Shown one piece after another: positions 14,801-38,052 of a DNA stretch of 64,000 nt. The stretch comes from Glandiceps talaboti (Eukaryota; Hemichordata; Enteropneusta; Spengelidae). Below the pieces are notes generated by a model. It saw only the letters and a list, made by a program, of their open reading frames with translations, ran no database searches and had not been told where the DNA came from. Within the stretch, counting starts at the first letter, position 1; every line of letters begins with the position of its first letter. The DNA lies in the NCBI RefSeq assembly GCF_964340395.1, contig NC_135566.1, forward strand, positions 18,596,501-18,660,500, given 5' to 3'. Position numbers and translations under genes: made by a program.

Positions 14801-14980
14801 ATCCATATCAAGGAAATGTTTCCATATTTCTACACATCTGTGCCTAGTTATTTTTCATTACAGATAATCTTAATTTTCTGTATGTGTTCCTGGTTATTTT
14901 GCTGTGTGGTATTCAGTGCAATGTTTATTGTTAGTTTTTCTGTTCATTAGATTTTTGTTCTGTTATATTGCACTACGCAT
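11820..14980. other. No gene recognised
   Basis: AT-rich sequence with stop codons in all frames; long open stretches are absent apart from a chance hydrophobic ORF at 14,687-14,950. Confidence 0.5.
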
Positions 14981-14989
14981 CAAGGGACA

Positions 14990-15360
14990 TGTTTTTGTTT
15001 TTTATTAGCACCTATTTATTTTCACTATGGTATTCCATGATGATGTTTTTATTTTTATTTTTTTTTTATTTTGTATAAACATCTATTTATTTCTCACAAT
15101 GGTATTCCAGGATGATGTTTATTGATTTTGTCACTTTTTTTTGTAGAAGCACGATTTATTTTTCATTATGGTATTCCAGAGCAACTTTTGTTATTTTTTA
15201 TGTATATGCACCTATTTAATTTATACTATAGTATTCAACGGAAATGTGATAAAAAAAATTGTTTAGAACCTATTTATTTTCACTGTGGTATTCCAAGTCA
15301 ATTTTTTCTTTTTTCTTATACGCACCTATAAAAATTAATAATTATATTCCAGGGTAATTT
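14990..15360. repeat. Degenerate tandem repeat, about 65 bp, 6 copies
   Basis: CACCTATTTATTTTCACTAT followed by GGTATTCCA recurs at about 15,008, 15,080, 15,150, 15,210, 15,270 and 15,325. The GGTATTCCA core also appears in the array at 2,170-2,900. Confidence 0.75.
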
Positions 15361-16067
15361 TTATCTTTTTGCTCTATGTGGAACTTGTTATTCTACACTA
15401 TAACTTGTACACAAATTTCTGTTTCTGCAATTATTCTGCACAATCTCTTCAATAACTTGGAAGACTGGTGAGCGTTTATATAAATTAAATTGGTATGTCT
15501 ACGGCTCATCAACAGAGTTGTACTGTAATGTTTAAAATAGTGAGGAGTGACATCCTAAATCAAACAGTGACATCTTAGTTAAACCAACCAACAGAATAAT
15601 TAATGGTTTATGTTAGTACTAAACATCAACCACTTATGTGGTTCAACCTTCAGTTTACTGGTAGTGGTCAAAGTATGATGAAGACTGCATATAAAATGTT
15701 TTAATTTCAATAGCCAGATTTGTTTATCTGATATATTGACCCAAAATAGCAACACTCACAATTAAAGTGCACACGTCTGATGGCACAAATACATGAGAAA
15801 ATATCAAAATGCATTTCTCTCACTTTTTTTTTATCTGACATCTGTAATCAGACATACATATGTATATCAGCTGAGCACTAATACTATGTATTTTTAGCCA
15901 CAAGTTGAACACAAATCAGAAGTTGGAAGCATGATATATATTATTTGTCATACAAAATCATGATGGAGAATTACCGCAAGAGGATGAACGGTACTTGAAC
16001 ACAAACTTATACAATAGAGAATTGCTACAGGAGACTCAAAAGGAAAAAAATAATCACTTTTTCCTAC

Positions 16068-26875
<10,808 letters not shown>

Positions 26876-27904
26876 CTGTTCGGAGTCAGGATGTAAAGAT
26901 GGAAATATTGGTGTCTATCTCAAACTTGGTTAAATATGATATAATTCGACAACATTTGGTAAAAAATCAAAACTATCGAGAATGTCAACTTTCCATAGCT
27001 GCTGTTAACGAGAGTGTATCATTTAATCATGGGTAATTTAGCGAAAGAAAGTTTGCGAAGTTGCTGACCTGGGTTATTTGGCGCGAGCTTTGAATCGACT
27101 ACACAAGCCATGATACACACGCCATGCTAGCTAAAGTGATATGTCGAGAAGGTATTACCGAAATTATTTCTCGATCTTTAAAACCAATAATTTTGCTACA
27201 CACACCGGCTCACATATATGTTTTCGCTTTTTATCTACAAAAAACTCGGTCTGGTGATCACAATTTTGAGAAAGAAGTGAATATAGGTGGCCGTTTTTGC
27301 CAGTTTGGACGTTACACAGACCTCTCTCATGGCGTACAGGCAAAACGCAAATGATTTTAAATTACGGTTCTCGAAAATTGACTTGGTAGTGACAAATTAA
27401 TGATCAAATCATCAACAGATATTTCTTCTGATGGTTACAGTGCAAAATTGGTAGCCTGGAAACGAGCGGTTACTCTTAAATCGTAAGAAAAAAGTTGCGA
27501 TTTTGAGCTAGTCGGTGTAGTGTATACACTGTATTCATGGCGCCGAACTGGAACTAAAAATACGTAAGACTCGCACTTTACTGACGGAAAAACAACACAT
27601 AGTCAATTTTCTAGGCAAAAGCAGATATTTCCATTAATTGTGAACGTAGTATTTATGTCAATTAACGTAAATTCAAAATAAATAACGTCAGGTTCTAGCA
27701 GATCTCACATGCAAAACTAAACATATTACACAAACATGGCGTTCATGTGTTGGCTCTATATGTACATGGCCTGTACGCCGTATAAACTGATGAAAGTAGT
27801 TAGAAAATTTGCACGAGTGTGACTGTTACAAACCAATTTTCTCCCAGTATCAGTTGTGTTCTCCATCATAGAGTATGCAAAAATAGAAAAATCGACGGAA
27901 AGGC

Positions 27905-28075
27905 ATGGATGTGAAAGACAAAGCAAGCGATTTGCTGGGGTTAGCAGAGGCGCGTTCAGAAGGTCACAACTTTTGTGTGTTGCCTTCCAACGGCACGTCA
28001 TCATCTAATTTGAATAATAAGCTACAGGCAGTGACGTCATTTTCACTCATGTACACTCACAAGTTAAAGCCTTGA
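27905..28075 (+). CDS. Short ORF upstream of ORAI exon 2, unassigned
   Basis: 56 codons from ATG to TGA, beginning MDVKDKASDLLGLAEARSEG. GAAG|GTCACA after codon 19 is a possible phase-1 donor that could use the AG at 28678-28679 as acceptor, giving an alternative ORAI N-terminus. No family recognised. Confidence 0.18.
   Translation: MDVKDKASDLLGLAEARSEGHNFCVLPSNGTSSSNLNNKLQAVTSFSLMYTHKLKP
28032..28039. promoter_or_regulatory. CRE-type palindrome TGACGTCA
   Basis: Perfect CREB/ATF-type site between the 5' ends of KDM2 and ORAI. Location is suggestive of a shared regulatory region; occupancy is unknown. Confidence 0.3.
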
Positions 28076-28659
28076 CCTCTCGTTTTATTTCTGAATTCAT
28101 TACAAAAAGAAAGAAAGAAAGGCATTTCGTACAACTCCTATGTCAACCCGATGACATGAATATCGCTAACAGTGCAAATATTTTCAATAACAGGAGACAT
28201 TTTTGAGGTCTTCTAAGCTTATGAGAAATATAATATGGCTGCTCGCTCAAAGTATATTGTCAAAGCCCGTCTATATTTCTAAAATGTGTCACGGCCTCTA
28301 AACTGATGCAAATAATCCAAAAAAGGTAAATATTTGTAATTCTTAACCAATTTTCAACTAAGATGTCGTGTTAGTTTTTTCTTGTATAGCTTCAAATTGT
28401 ATCCATCTATAATAATACCAACCTAGGTAGTCAATAATATTAGTTCAACTTTCCCTACCGAAAGTGAACGTAGGTAGTCTATAGTTTAAGCCGCCGAACG
28501 CCTAAAAGTGGAAGATTTTCGATGAAAAATGATGAGCCATAGTATACAAAATTTGGTTGAATAGCATTAGCATCTATTTGCTTCTGGGTGAAAAGCAACC
28601 TCTCCGAATTTTATAGTACTTAAGTAGACAACGCAAACATCCAAAATTCAGTCGCTCAG

Positions 28660-28870
28660 CCGCAGCAGTCAGACTGCAGCGAGAGGAGGTATTCCAGGAG
28701 TTGGAGGAGGGGTCGGTTTATCATATTCTGAATGGGTGTATCGGAACTACGTAAGTGAGATGTCAAACCAACATAATGTGCAAGCCTTGTCGTGGAGACG
28801 ACTGTATTTGAGTCGTGCTAAACTCAAAGCATCGAGCAGAACATCGGCGCTTATGTCTGGTTTTGCAATG
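28660..28870 (+). CDS. ORAI: ORAI exon 2 (N-terminal helix and start of TM1)
   Basis: Ends with GCAATG|GTAAGT in phase 0, the same position as the human ORAI1 intron within SGFAM|VAMVEV. Before the core motif it encodes a Gly/Ser-rich stretch and [15 protein letters not shown], aligning with YxxWxxxxYxE of human ORAI1 and ORAI2, so coding extends upstream of the ATG at 28760. The frame has no ATG between an upstream TAG at 28624 and that point, hence the need for an upstream exon. Other AGs (28650-28651, 28664-28665) are possible acceptors. Confidence 0.88.
28760..28762 (+). promoter_or_regulatory. Internal in-frame ATG of ORAI (ORAI1-beta-like start)
   Basis: This ATG (residue 55 of the proposed model) sits at the position of human Met64, where a shorter ORAI1-beta form is known to start by alternative translation. 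It is preceded by GTGAG. A short product from here would still contain the complete channel core. Confidence 0.45.
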
Positions 28871-29514
28871 GTAAGTTGTCAATAACTTGTACAGCATAGA
28901 ACATGTAAATATTACGGAATGTGTAGTGTTATGGTACGTCGGTAGTTTCAATGCAGTGGTCCATAGGGTCATCGTGTCTCCAGATGGCAATTATAAATTA
29001 GCTGTCGGTGTTTATATATCAAATAACAACACAACAGCTTAGTTTGTATTTTATTATATTTTAGATGTGGAACCACAGTTTGGAATTCTGCGCTATGCTG
29101 GTACAAATTTTACAATATGCACGTAGTACGTAGGTAGTTGGTACTAGCATGGAAGTATAACCCACTTCCATGGTACTAGTAGGTAGTAACTGTACGTGTG
29201 CACTTGTTGTACCAGTTTTTTAAGAGCTGAAGTCAGGTACCTCTCAATGTTCAGCTCATTGATCTATTGAATTTCCTGAACGCTCCTGTGTAATATTCAG
29301 TAAATGTCATGTAATGTAATACCTGTGTCACTGTTCATATATTATGTAATCTCGTACACCTTGGAACAAATTAATTTAAATATTTTTCAAAAAGATTTAA
29401 TCTAAATCAACAGCTTCAAGCAGCATAAAATCATGCAAAGTAAGTGGGCAAGAAGATAATAATTTACTTTTTTTTTATTACAGCTGATGATATTTCACTA
29501 ATAACTACAATAAG

Positions 29515-29870
29515 ATATTATTCCCCAATATTATTCTTAGGTCAGCCAAGGAAAATATCAGTGACCTAAGGGGCCTTGTCACTGTGAGTCACTAGACGAG
29601 TACTGACAAAACCTTAGGTCACAAGTATTTTCCAGCTGCAGGAAGAACAATGTGGTGGAATAATACATTTTGTATAATCATACCTCCCGAAGCATAATTT
29701 ATAAACAATTGGGAAAAATGAAGGTGATTTGAAATGTTTTTGACTCAGATTTTTAGCACCACAGAACCAGTGACATTGACACAGGTTGCCGTAAAATAGA
29801 ATGACCAGTGTATATAATCCATATTTTCTGTTCCAAAACAATAACTTGGCTTGTGCATGGTATGTCATAT
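29515..29870. mobile_element. TATTCCCCAATATT-family element, copy 3
   Basis: TATTCCCCAATATTATTC at the left, ...CCTTAGGTCACAAGTATTTTCC inside, and GCTTGTGCATGGTAT at the right: the same module order as copy 2, reversed. Confidence 0.6.
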
Positions 29871-31278
29871 AAGTTAACAAAACATTCAGTTTGGTAGATA
29901 AGATAAATCACAAGATATACACAAGCAATTACAATGCAGTGTACAATACAATATATCTTTCTTGTCCCAACATGGGCAGTTGTTTGTGCGACAATAGAGA
30001 ATAAAAACCACACATGAAAAAATATCCAAAACAATGTCACAATATACATTAAAATGTGTACAATAAATACAGTTCAAAAATCAAAGACGATCGCAAATTA
30101 AAATAAAGGCAGATACACAATGAATGAATGCCACCAATTACCCCTGACACGGTGTAGTAAGGAAATTACTTTTGGAATGAATGAACATTTAGCTCTGTTG
30201 GTTTTTGTCATTGGAACTGTATGGCACCAACAGGATGATAAAACTTCAAATTCTTGGTGAAGGGGTGGTGATTATTGCCTAGAATGGTCTTGACTTTACT
30301 TAAAAGTTGTTTTTCATATAACTTGGCAAGTTATAACTTATATTACAATGTTGTAACAAGTGGAGCTAAATCATGAAAAACTGTCCTCAAAAATTGAGTA
30401 CCAATTTGAATACATTCATAGTACATTTGTTTCCCATCTTCTTTAGTGATTTTTTAGGAGTAAGCAAAAAGTTGTCAAACAGGGGTTAAATTCCAGGTTA
30501 CCAAATTAGTGGCCACTCGACTCCATCCAACCAGCATTCAGTTACAAAAATGTGTCTTCATTTCCTAAATCTAGCGCATCATATTGACAGATCAATTACA
30601 ATATTTAGCTTTTGTTAAGAAAATATTCATTTTTAGCATTGTATCGAATATTGTGTGACAAGTGGAGTGATTGTTTTCAAATTTTGAATACATGTCATAA
30701 CCATAGCAACCATAACCCAGGTGAGGCTCGTCAGAGTCTCCACTAGACAAGTGTTACTGACTAACACTTTACATTTTCGACAGACCTATATTTGTACCTC
30801 AGGCCTTTCTCTGTGATAAACTAGGACTGCAATGGACTAATACATAAACATAGGAATCGTAAATGCTGTGGTGCCTCACAAACTCTCAAGTTGTACAATT
30901 TAACGGCAACTGTAGAACACTCACAAGTGTCAGACTCCGCCATATAGATAAATTCATTGTGATCTTGCAACATGCAAAGATATCACATCAAATTTAACTC
31001 TAAAGCAAGTAGAAGTTAGAACACTACAAAACTATTTAGTGACAGTTATTGCCCGTGCAGCTTCAGAGTAATCCTGATAGCTCTATTTTTCAATGTTAAT
31101 CACCCAAGTGAGGTCATGAGGTCATTTCAGAACCCAATAAGTTACACTTTACAAAGTACTACACCAGAGTGCATCATTCTACAAGACTGCTATATACAAA
31201 AAGTTAGAGCAGTTTTGGTGTTGGTCTTCATTTTTTAAACTATGTACATCTACTTATTTATATATTGCATCATCCTCA

Positions 31279-31625
31279 ATCAAAGTGGCCATATGGATGA
31301 GGATTAAATTTTTTATTTTGGTAAAATGTTATCATGACTACCTACTTGAAAAAAAATCAATGTGAAGCAACATATGCCAAGTCTTTGTTTGTAACTTAAT
31401 GAATTGCAAAAGCATAATAAATGTGTAAACAATATTGTTATTGTACATGTACATACAATAACTTTTTACACAGTTTTTTTTAGCTTTTTGCAGCGTATTG
31501 AGTTAAAAACGTAGATTTTGTCAATGTTGTTTCATACTGATAGTTGAAGTAGGAAGCAGTGACAAAATAGTTTTACATGTATATATTAAAAATCCAAAAT
31601 AACTACCAAATCCTCATCCATATGG
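31279..31625. mobile_element. TTAAAGTGGCCATATGG-family element, copy 1
   Basis: Diverged copy: CAAAGTGGCCATATGGATGA left, CTCATCCATATGG right, TTGTTATTGTACATG in the centre. Confidence 0.65.
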
Positions 31626-32520
31626 AAGCTTGTAGAAGAAATATTCTGATGATGACAACTGAGTATTTAATATAAAACACTCATTTGAAAGGCAGTGTAA
31701 AGTCACATCACATTGGTTCAAGGGTTATTCACTGCCAGTAGGATACCATAAGGTGTACCACACTGAAGCAGTCTACTTTTTGGCAAAATTCAAAACTCAG
31801 ACTGATGGTTGATTGTCGTTGGTGAAAAATCTCTCTTGAACCCATAGCATACAGAGCATTTTCTGTAAGTGCAGCAAAACATTGAAACATGTTGCCAACA
31901 CCAGATAGTACAATAGAAATTGATGTTTTTAAGAGTTATAAATAGTGATTTTAATTTCTAATAACTGAAATCATTGATCTTTTAATAAGGATGTATACGT
32001 TATAGATCCATAGTCAATACAACCGTTATAATGGGGAAGTAAAGCTTTTAGTTTTATTAGTCTGTTGCTCAACATATGACTGTATTTTCTCAGTTGCTTT
32101 AATTCAAATTTTATCATTCAAAGAGACTAATTATGCAACTAACTGGTTTTAAACTGTTTCCTGAAACTAATAGATAATTTGATCTGTGGACTTCTATAAA
32201 TGCTATTAGAAAATGTAATACAGATTAGCCCTACTGGTATTGTATTTATTAGGTTAATTATGTTGATAGTACTGAATCTGAGACATGTGTCTGTTATTTC
32301 AAGGAAACTGTCACCAGTTGGGCCGGAACTTGGAAGTAGCCTTGAGACTTGTCTTTTGATTTTCAAGTCATGGAGGATCAGATCGCTAGATTTGAAAGCC
32401 AACAACAAGTTAGTCTCTACATGCAAGGCCCTGGGCAAGGCAGGAAATATTAAACTGTCAACAGTTACCCATGCATATTTTTACAGTGTACTACAGTAAA
32501 CAAAGTGCCACAGGCATGAT

Positions 32521-32760
32521 TTAAAGCTGCACTAGATGCAGCTGGAATGTTTTTGGAAACTGTTGTGTTAGATATAATAACTGTAAATCATACACCCTGC
32601 ACAGTATTGAATCACCTATGGATGAACACAGTTCTGTAGCAATACACCAACATGTAAATGTATGCACAATATATTAAATCAAACTGAATTTTTGGGGTCC
32701 TACCAAAACATCAACACCCAAATGAATCACAATTTCAGCATATACTATATGTAAATGAAA
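32521..32760. mobile_element. Single arm of the 18,675-20,319 foldback family
   Basis: TTAAAGCTGCACTAG start, then CATACACCCTGCACAGTATT and CCTATGGAT, aligning with one arm of the foldback element. Confidence 0.6.
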
Positions 32761-32776
32761 TCGGCCTGTAAAGACC

Positions 32777-32794
32777 CCCCCCCCCCAAAAAAAA

Positions 32795-32838
<44 letters not shown>
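32777..32838. repeat. Poly-C, poly-A, (TA)n tract
   Basis: Homopolymer runs passing into TA dinucleotides; a G run (32,946-32,960) follows. Assembly of such runs is unreliable. Confidence 0.9.
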
Positions 32839-32839
<1 letters not shown>

Positions 32840-34260
32840 TTCTGGACAGAACAGTTTGTCTAGTAAAATGGTGCGACATGTTTTGTTTTGTTGTTGTTGT
32901 TGTTGGTTTTTTTGTTTGTTTTATTTTTTTTGGATTTTTTTTTGGAGGGGGGGGGGGGGGTGTTCTCAACAACTCACCTGTCACTCAATAGTTATTTGTG
33001 GCAGTTACTGTCCTTTTCATTTATTAGTACTTTAAAGCAAGTGTGTATGTAGGGGCAGATGTCATTTGCTTGCTCATGAATGGCTCTGCAGTTGGCTTCA
33101 CTGAAGTTGGGAAAGTTATTTTTGTGTTTCCCTCCAGATATGCAGACTGCATGGGCTGGACAAACACAATAAAAAGACCGATGCGGTGTTTTTAAGTGGT
33201 GCGTGCACTGACCAGAAACAATTCTTCTTTTTGGCCTAATTGACATGTACAGTGTCTAATTATTGTGTTTGTTGTAGTACCTTAGTAGTAGCAGCTAGTG
33301 CTGGAAGATTCCATTTTCTTTGGTTGCTCTCCCATACCATTATGTACCATTACAAAAAAATATATATTTGCTGTGTTTTCCCAGGCAATAGAATTATTGA
33401 AAATTTGTATAACAAAGGAATACAATGTTACATGTATGCTCATCAACAATTTCAATTTCTATTGTTACAAGAAATCACAGTGTAGTCGAAACCAATACTC
33501 CATAAACACTGGGGTCAAGTCACTAGCACCAAACATGATTTTACTTATTATGAAAATTTCCTGGTCATTGACTGCCAAATTAGTAATGAGTAAGATGTTT
33601 GATCACCACGTTATCATGCTGTCAACTATGATGGTATATGTAAATGACAATAACAACAACATATCAACCAATCTTATTGTCAACTAGTTATAAAAGTCCT
33701 TCTTTGACCAAAGTTTTGAAATTGCCTGAAGTCTTAAGAATCAGAATATTAGTTTTTGTAACAACATTGATTCATCATATTCATGTAAATGTTGACGCAA
33801 CCATAATGAAATGTTCATGCTACTGACAATTTTTTATTATTTTATAGGAATAAGATATATATACAAGTATATACATATAACATTTATGTATCAACTTCAG
33901 GGGTCGAAATAGAATTTCATTTTAGCATGCATAGTGTGCATCTTGACTTTGAAATTTAACTGCACACAATGTTCACACAATATTGGATTGCAGTAAGAAA
34001 TGATACCAGGATTCAATTCAAAATTGTAATTTATGATAACAGCATTTTAAAGTTACCAAGACAAGAATCAGTGTTATACCTAGTATTTTCAAAATGTGGG
34101 ACATGGCATCCCATGATTTCCATTTTTCCTGGTCATCACAAATTTTTTGTGGGACATCACACATCACACAAATTATTATTACATCAAATATAGACAACAA
34201 TCTCAGGATGAAATTTATTCACATCTAACATTACTTTGTACAGATAAGAATCATATTGAA

Positions 34261-34322
34261 TTCACTATTTGAATACAGGGAGAGACCATGTGTTCACTAT
34301 TTGAATACAGGGAGAGACCATA
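34261..34322. repeat. Tandem duplication of about 31 bp
   Basis: TTCACTATTTGAATACAGGG plus AGAGACCAT occurs twice in a row. Confidence 0.9.
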
Positions 34323-34849
34323 TTGTGGTAAGTGTGAGTAACATCACAAAGTCTTGCGCTTTCAAAAGAATGCACTTTATACAAAGTCTCCATTTTTTAT
34401 AAAATTTAGTATGCAGCTTTTCACAATGATTAGTCACAGAATTGTGCAATTTTTGTATTAGAACATGTTTCAGAGTGGTCGTATGTGACACGTCACTTCT
34501 GGAAAAAAATGGGTCAGGCACAGAAAATGTGTGTCAAATGACACAAAAACTCAGTCTGGGTGCAACACTACACGAATTATTAAATACAGGAGCTGATCTT
34601 TACTAATCATGAATGCCTACTGGTTGTAATGAACCATCATGTTTTGTGTAAAATATGTAAACAATTTTAGAAAAATTAAACAACCTAAGAAAAATGATTG
34701 TGTAACATATCCCTGTACGATAACCCCACAAGACATGAGAGATTGGAAGGTGGTGGCCAATAATTAATAAAGAATTTCATTTCCTATAGTATATATGCAT
34801 AATAATAATCCAAATCAATTTGAAAATTTGTGAAATGGTTGCCACTTAT

Positions 34850-35072
34850 TAGTGTCCTAGTGCCCTAGTGTTAAAAAAGCGGGAAGAAAGCGGAGTATCC
34901 AGCAGAAACCTGCGTTGTTTGTCAGGGTCAAACTGAACATCACCCTTTTTACATACAGACCTACATGATGTAGTTAATTTTTCATCAAACCCAGCCAGCA
35001 CCAGCTGGGTTCGAACCCAGACTCCAATTGTACAAGACGCACAAACTAACTGCTTGGTCACCGACAACCCAT
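34850..35072 (-). mobile_element. tRNA-derived SINE-like element
   Basis: On the minus strand an A-box-like TGACCAAGCAGTTAG (35,060-35,046) is followed about 42 bases later by a perfect B box GGTTCGAACCC (35,018-35,008), the spacing of a tRNA promoter. It continues into an unrelated body. No intact cloverleaf is evident, so this is not annotated as a tRNA gene. Confidence 0.55.
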
Positions 35073-35239
35073 GTAAGGTGTAGTCTTATTTATTGATTCA
35101 AATTATGTAAAATGATAAATAATCTAAAGCCTAATAATACACAAAAAAATACTGTAGTAAATATAGTAACATGAAAAATAACAACAATGCCATGGAATGT
35201 GCTACTAACTATGTGGGCTGTTACAATAACAAACTATTT

Positions 35240-35480
35240 TACATAAAGGTCATCCTATCTACAAAGGCTTGCTGTAGCCATGACATCTGATAATCTAAAA
35301 AAAACTAGTGCCAATGGCGTTGTAGCACAACTGTACATTGCTTTTTAAAAATGTTATCCACATGCTGATCCATGCTAGACACAGTGTGTAGTGTTCATTT
35401 GCTGATTGAATGATTATCATCCCATCTACAAAGGCATGTCGTAGCCATGACATCTGATGATCAAAAGAAAACTGTTTCCA
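35240..35480. repeat. Direct repeat of about 60 bp
   Basis: CATC[CT]ATCTACAAAGGC followed by GTAGCCATGACATCTGAT at about 35,248 and 35,418. Confidence 0.75.
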
Positions 35481-35489
35481 TAGTTATGT

Positions 35490-37250
35490 AAGTATAATTT
35501 CAAAGGCAAGTCTCAAATTCTGACATATGCTGTTTTATTTTGTAAGTAGCGTTATTTAATTGAACAACTGCAGTCGTCACAGTTTCAGGGATTTGATCTG
35601 TAATTGACACTCTTGAAATCAAGTGGCTTGGCTCGATTAGTTTTCTCAAAAACTATTTTCTAGTCTCAACTTTAAACTGTTTTCTTTTTTGAATGTTAAT
35701 GTTTACTTGTTATTTGTATGTTTATCTCTTTTGTGGGAAATAAATGTCAATTGAATTGACTGGCTAAATTGATAAAATGATAATAATGTGAAGTTGAAGT
35801 GTCTGTGATAATCATAGTAAACAGCACATCTTCCCTTATTTTGGGGACACCATGACATTTGGAAGGAAGCTGGAACATCACTTTCCAGGTACTTTAATTG
35901 ATACTATGAGAAAGTATTGGATTGTAGTTTAGTTGGATAGTTTCAAATAAGATGGTAGTTTCTAGAATTAATTGTAAATTATTGATCATAGTATATACTA
36001 TAAAGAATATACAATAAATTATTGATCAAGCAATTTTATTAATCTCAGAACATAATTTAGAATATTCCTGAGAATTGCCGGTAGAAAATGAACTGCAGAA
36101 CTATTCAATTATTTATAGTTTTACACACAGCACAATATACAACTCAATGTATACATGTGCGCAGAGATTTGCCAATTTTACCATCTGTTACACATTTTTC
36201 AGTCTTGAAAACCTGTGGAGTATGTTTCAGTACAGTAGGTTTCATTTCTAGTAGTAAGACCAAATACAAAATAAATTGTGTGTTTCTGATAACCCAACCA
36301 ACCCTAGTTTAAGCCCCCAACCCTAAACATTTTTTTTTTTGCATGCAAAAGGGTATATTTGAACTATTTACTTCTATTTCCATGTACACCGTCATGCCTT
36401 TGCCTCACCTGTGGTCACCTTTGTAAAAGTCATATTCCAGAGAGAAACCAGGTCTTTTTAGACTATAACAGTACAGTCTGCATAACATGTTCGTCTACTT
36501 CACATATATAATTATCTTCATTTATTTCTTTTAAACCTCATCAAACTGTCACAGAAGTATTGTGACCGACAAGTATGTTATCTTGGGGTCGAAGTAATTT
36601 TTTAAAAAATTTACAGCAATTTTAAATAAGTAAAATTCCAACCTACATGTACCTTCCTTATTTTCTGAAGTCATGTTATCGGAAACAAACATTTTTTTAT
36701 TTGTTTAAAGACAGAACTGCCCTATATAAAGAGGATTATGGCTAATCTATGCAAATGCGGGAAATTCAAACTGCTGTACAGAGCACTAGCTTCTGGGTCT
36801 AGTTTTCAGCATTTTTTCTGTGCTTCGAGAAACACACAGGTCATGTATCATGTACAAATTGTTTGTGAATGTCGTAGGATAGTAACTTGATACAAAAATT
36901 AGTTGAAAATCAGTCTGTTTATTTCATAGAATGAAAAAACCTCTCCAAATGAGACAAATTCCCCTGCAAACAGCTGCTTAGATTGTGTGTCATTCAGGAT
37001 TATTCAAATATGCGGCATTTGCATGTGAAAAACCCAGATATAGGGCATGTTTATATTTTGATGATTACTTGCCAGTGAGTCATCACAAGTTCTCCACCTC
37101 CAAACATACAGTCAGTCATATGCAAAAATGGTCCCAGGCGCCGCCAGTTGCATGTTTAATTAAAATTCTACCCATCCATAGCATATTCATTCCTTACTCT
37201 GTAATATAGTATAATATCTCTAGTCATTATACTACTGTCATGTGTGTGTG
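35490..37250. other. No gene or repeat recognised
   Basis: Plain AT-rich intron sequence. Confidence 0.5.
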
Positions 37251-37256
37251 TGTTTG

Positions 37257-37282
37257 TTAGTTAGTTAGTTAGTTAGTTAAGA
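37257..37282. repeat. (GTTA)n microsatellite
   Basis: About six units. Confidence 0.9.
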
Positions 37283-37429
37283 TTGTTTGTTGATTGGTTG
37301 GTTACAGTATGTCTGCTAAGCAAATTTGACGTGGCATTCACACACAGCAAATTCCTTGCCATACGGAATACCACAGTTTGATGTTCCCCCAGTTGGTTAT
37401 TCCCCTATTTGACTATATACATATACCTG

Positions 37430-37790
37430 GGTATGTGCTGCCCTTTGGGTGTGTTTTGTAGATCTTTGGTCTAAAATGCAGGGGGGGTTGGATCTTTTTG
37501 AGCTGAAGAGTCTAAAATCATTATAAATGGGGTCCACTCTACATTAGATTTGATATTACTTGGTCTAAAATCCCCAAATAGAAAATCAGAACTGTGCCAT
37601 TTTAATTAATTGCCCCTAAAATACAATTGTGAAAACTATGCAATCCTCTATGCTGTAAATGTACTTTGGTCTAAAAACATGGTCTTCTTAAACATGTATT
37701 GTATATAATGGGATATTTATTTTTTGGTCAAAATGTGTCTAAATGGGATCTGGAGTTGGCAGTATTGGCTACACACCTCTACCAGAGCTG
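37430..37790. repeat. Anonymous repeat-like segment with TTGGTCTAAAA motifs
   Basis: TTGGTCTAAAA or close variants occurs four times (about 37,466, 37,560, 37,667, 37,725), suggesting a decayed tandem or dispersed repeat. Confidence 0.4.
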
Positions 37791-38052
37791 GCCACTAATA
37801 TTCCCCACCCCTGGGGATGTACCCATATGCCTTACTATGCAGTGAATACTAGTGACTCACAAGAACATCCTATATTTATCTTTTTGACCCCACAACAACA
37901 AAATTTATAGTGAGCACATGGGTGATTCAGTACTGTACAGTACAAAATATATGTGTCACATTACAGTAAGTTTCCAAAACAAAGTTCCAGGGACAGCTAG
38001 TATGACTTAAATGGGCAGACATATAGATTTGTATGGCAGATGATTACATGAT

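Larger units (their letters stand above)
26876..28640. other. Region between the KDM2 and ORAI core exons
   Basis: Should hold the KDM2 start exon and promoter (minus strand). It is CpG-richer in 27,000-28,050, with a TGACGTCA site at 28,032. A minus-strand ATG at 27,111-27,109 opens 14 codons to CCCAG|GTCAGC, but its phase does not fit KDM2 exon A. Confidence 0.5.

Noticed and set aside
27069-27111. Minus-strand ATG exon (MACVVDSKLAPNNP, donor CCCAG|GTCAGC) as KDM2 exon 1
   Set aside because: It ends in phase 1, whereas KDM2 exon A appears to start in phase 0, and no phase-1 acceptor fits. Left unassigned, although location is right.
32139-32499. Overlapping 99-codon ORFs on both strands
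   Set aside because: Neither resembles a known domain; could be a decayed transposon, but nothing supports it directly.
35000-35070. tRNA gene
   Set aside because: Has A and B boxes but no full cloverleaf or acceptor stem; better explained as a SINE head.
37241-37282. CRISPR-like or telomere-like repeat (GTTAGTTA)
   Set aside because: A simple tetranucleotide microsatellite; there are no spacers, and CRISPR is not expected in an animal genome.
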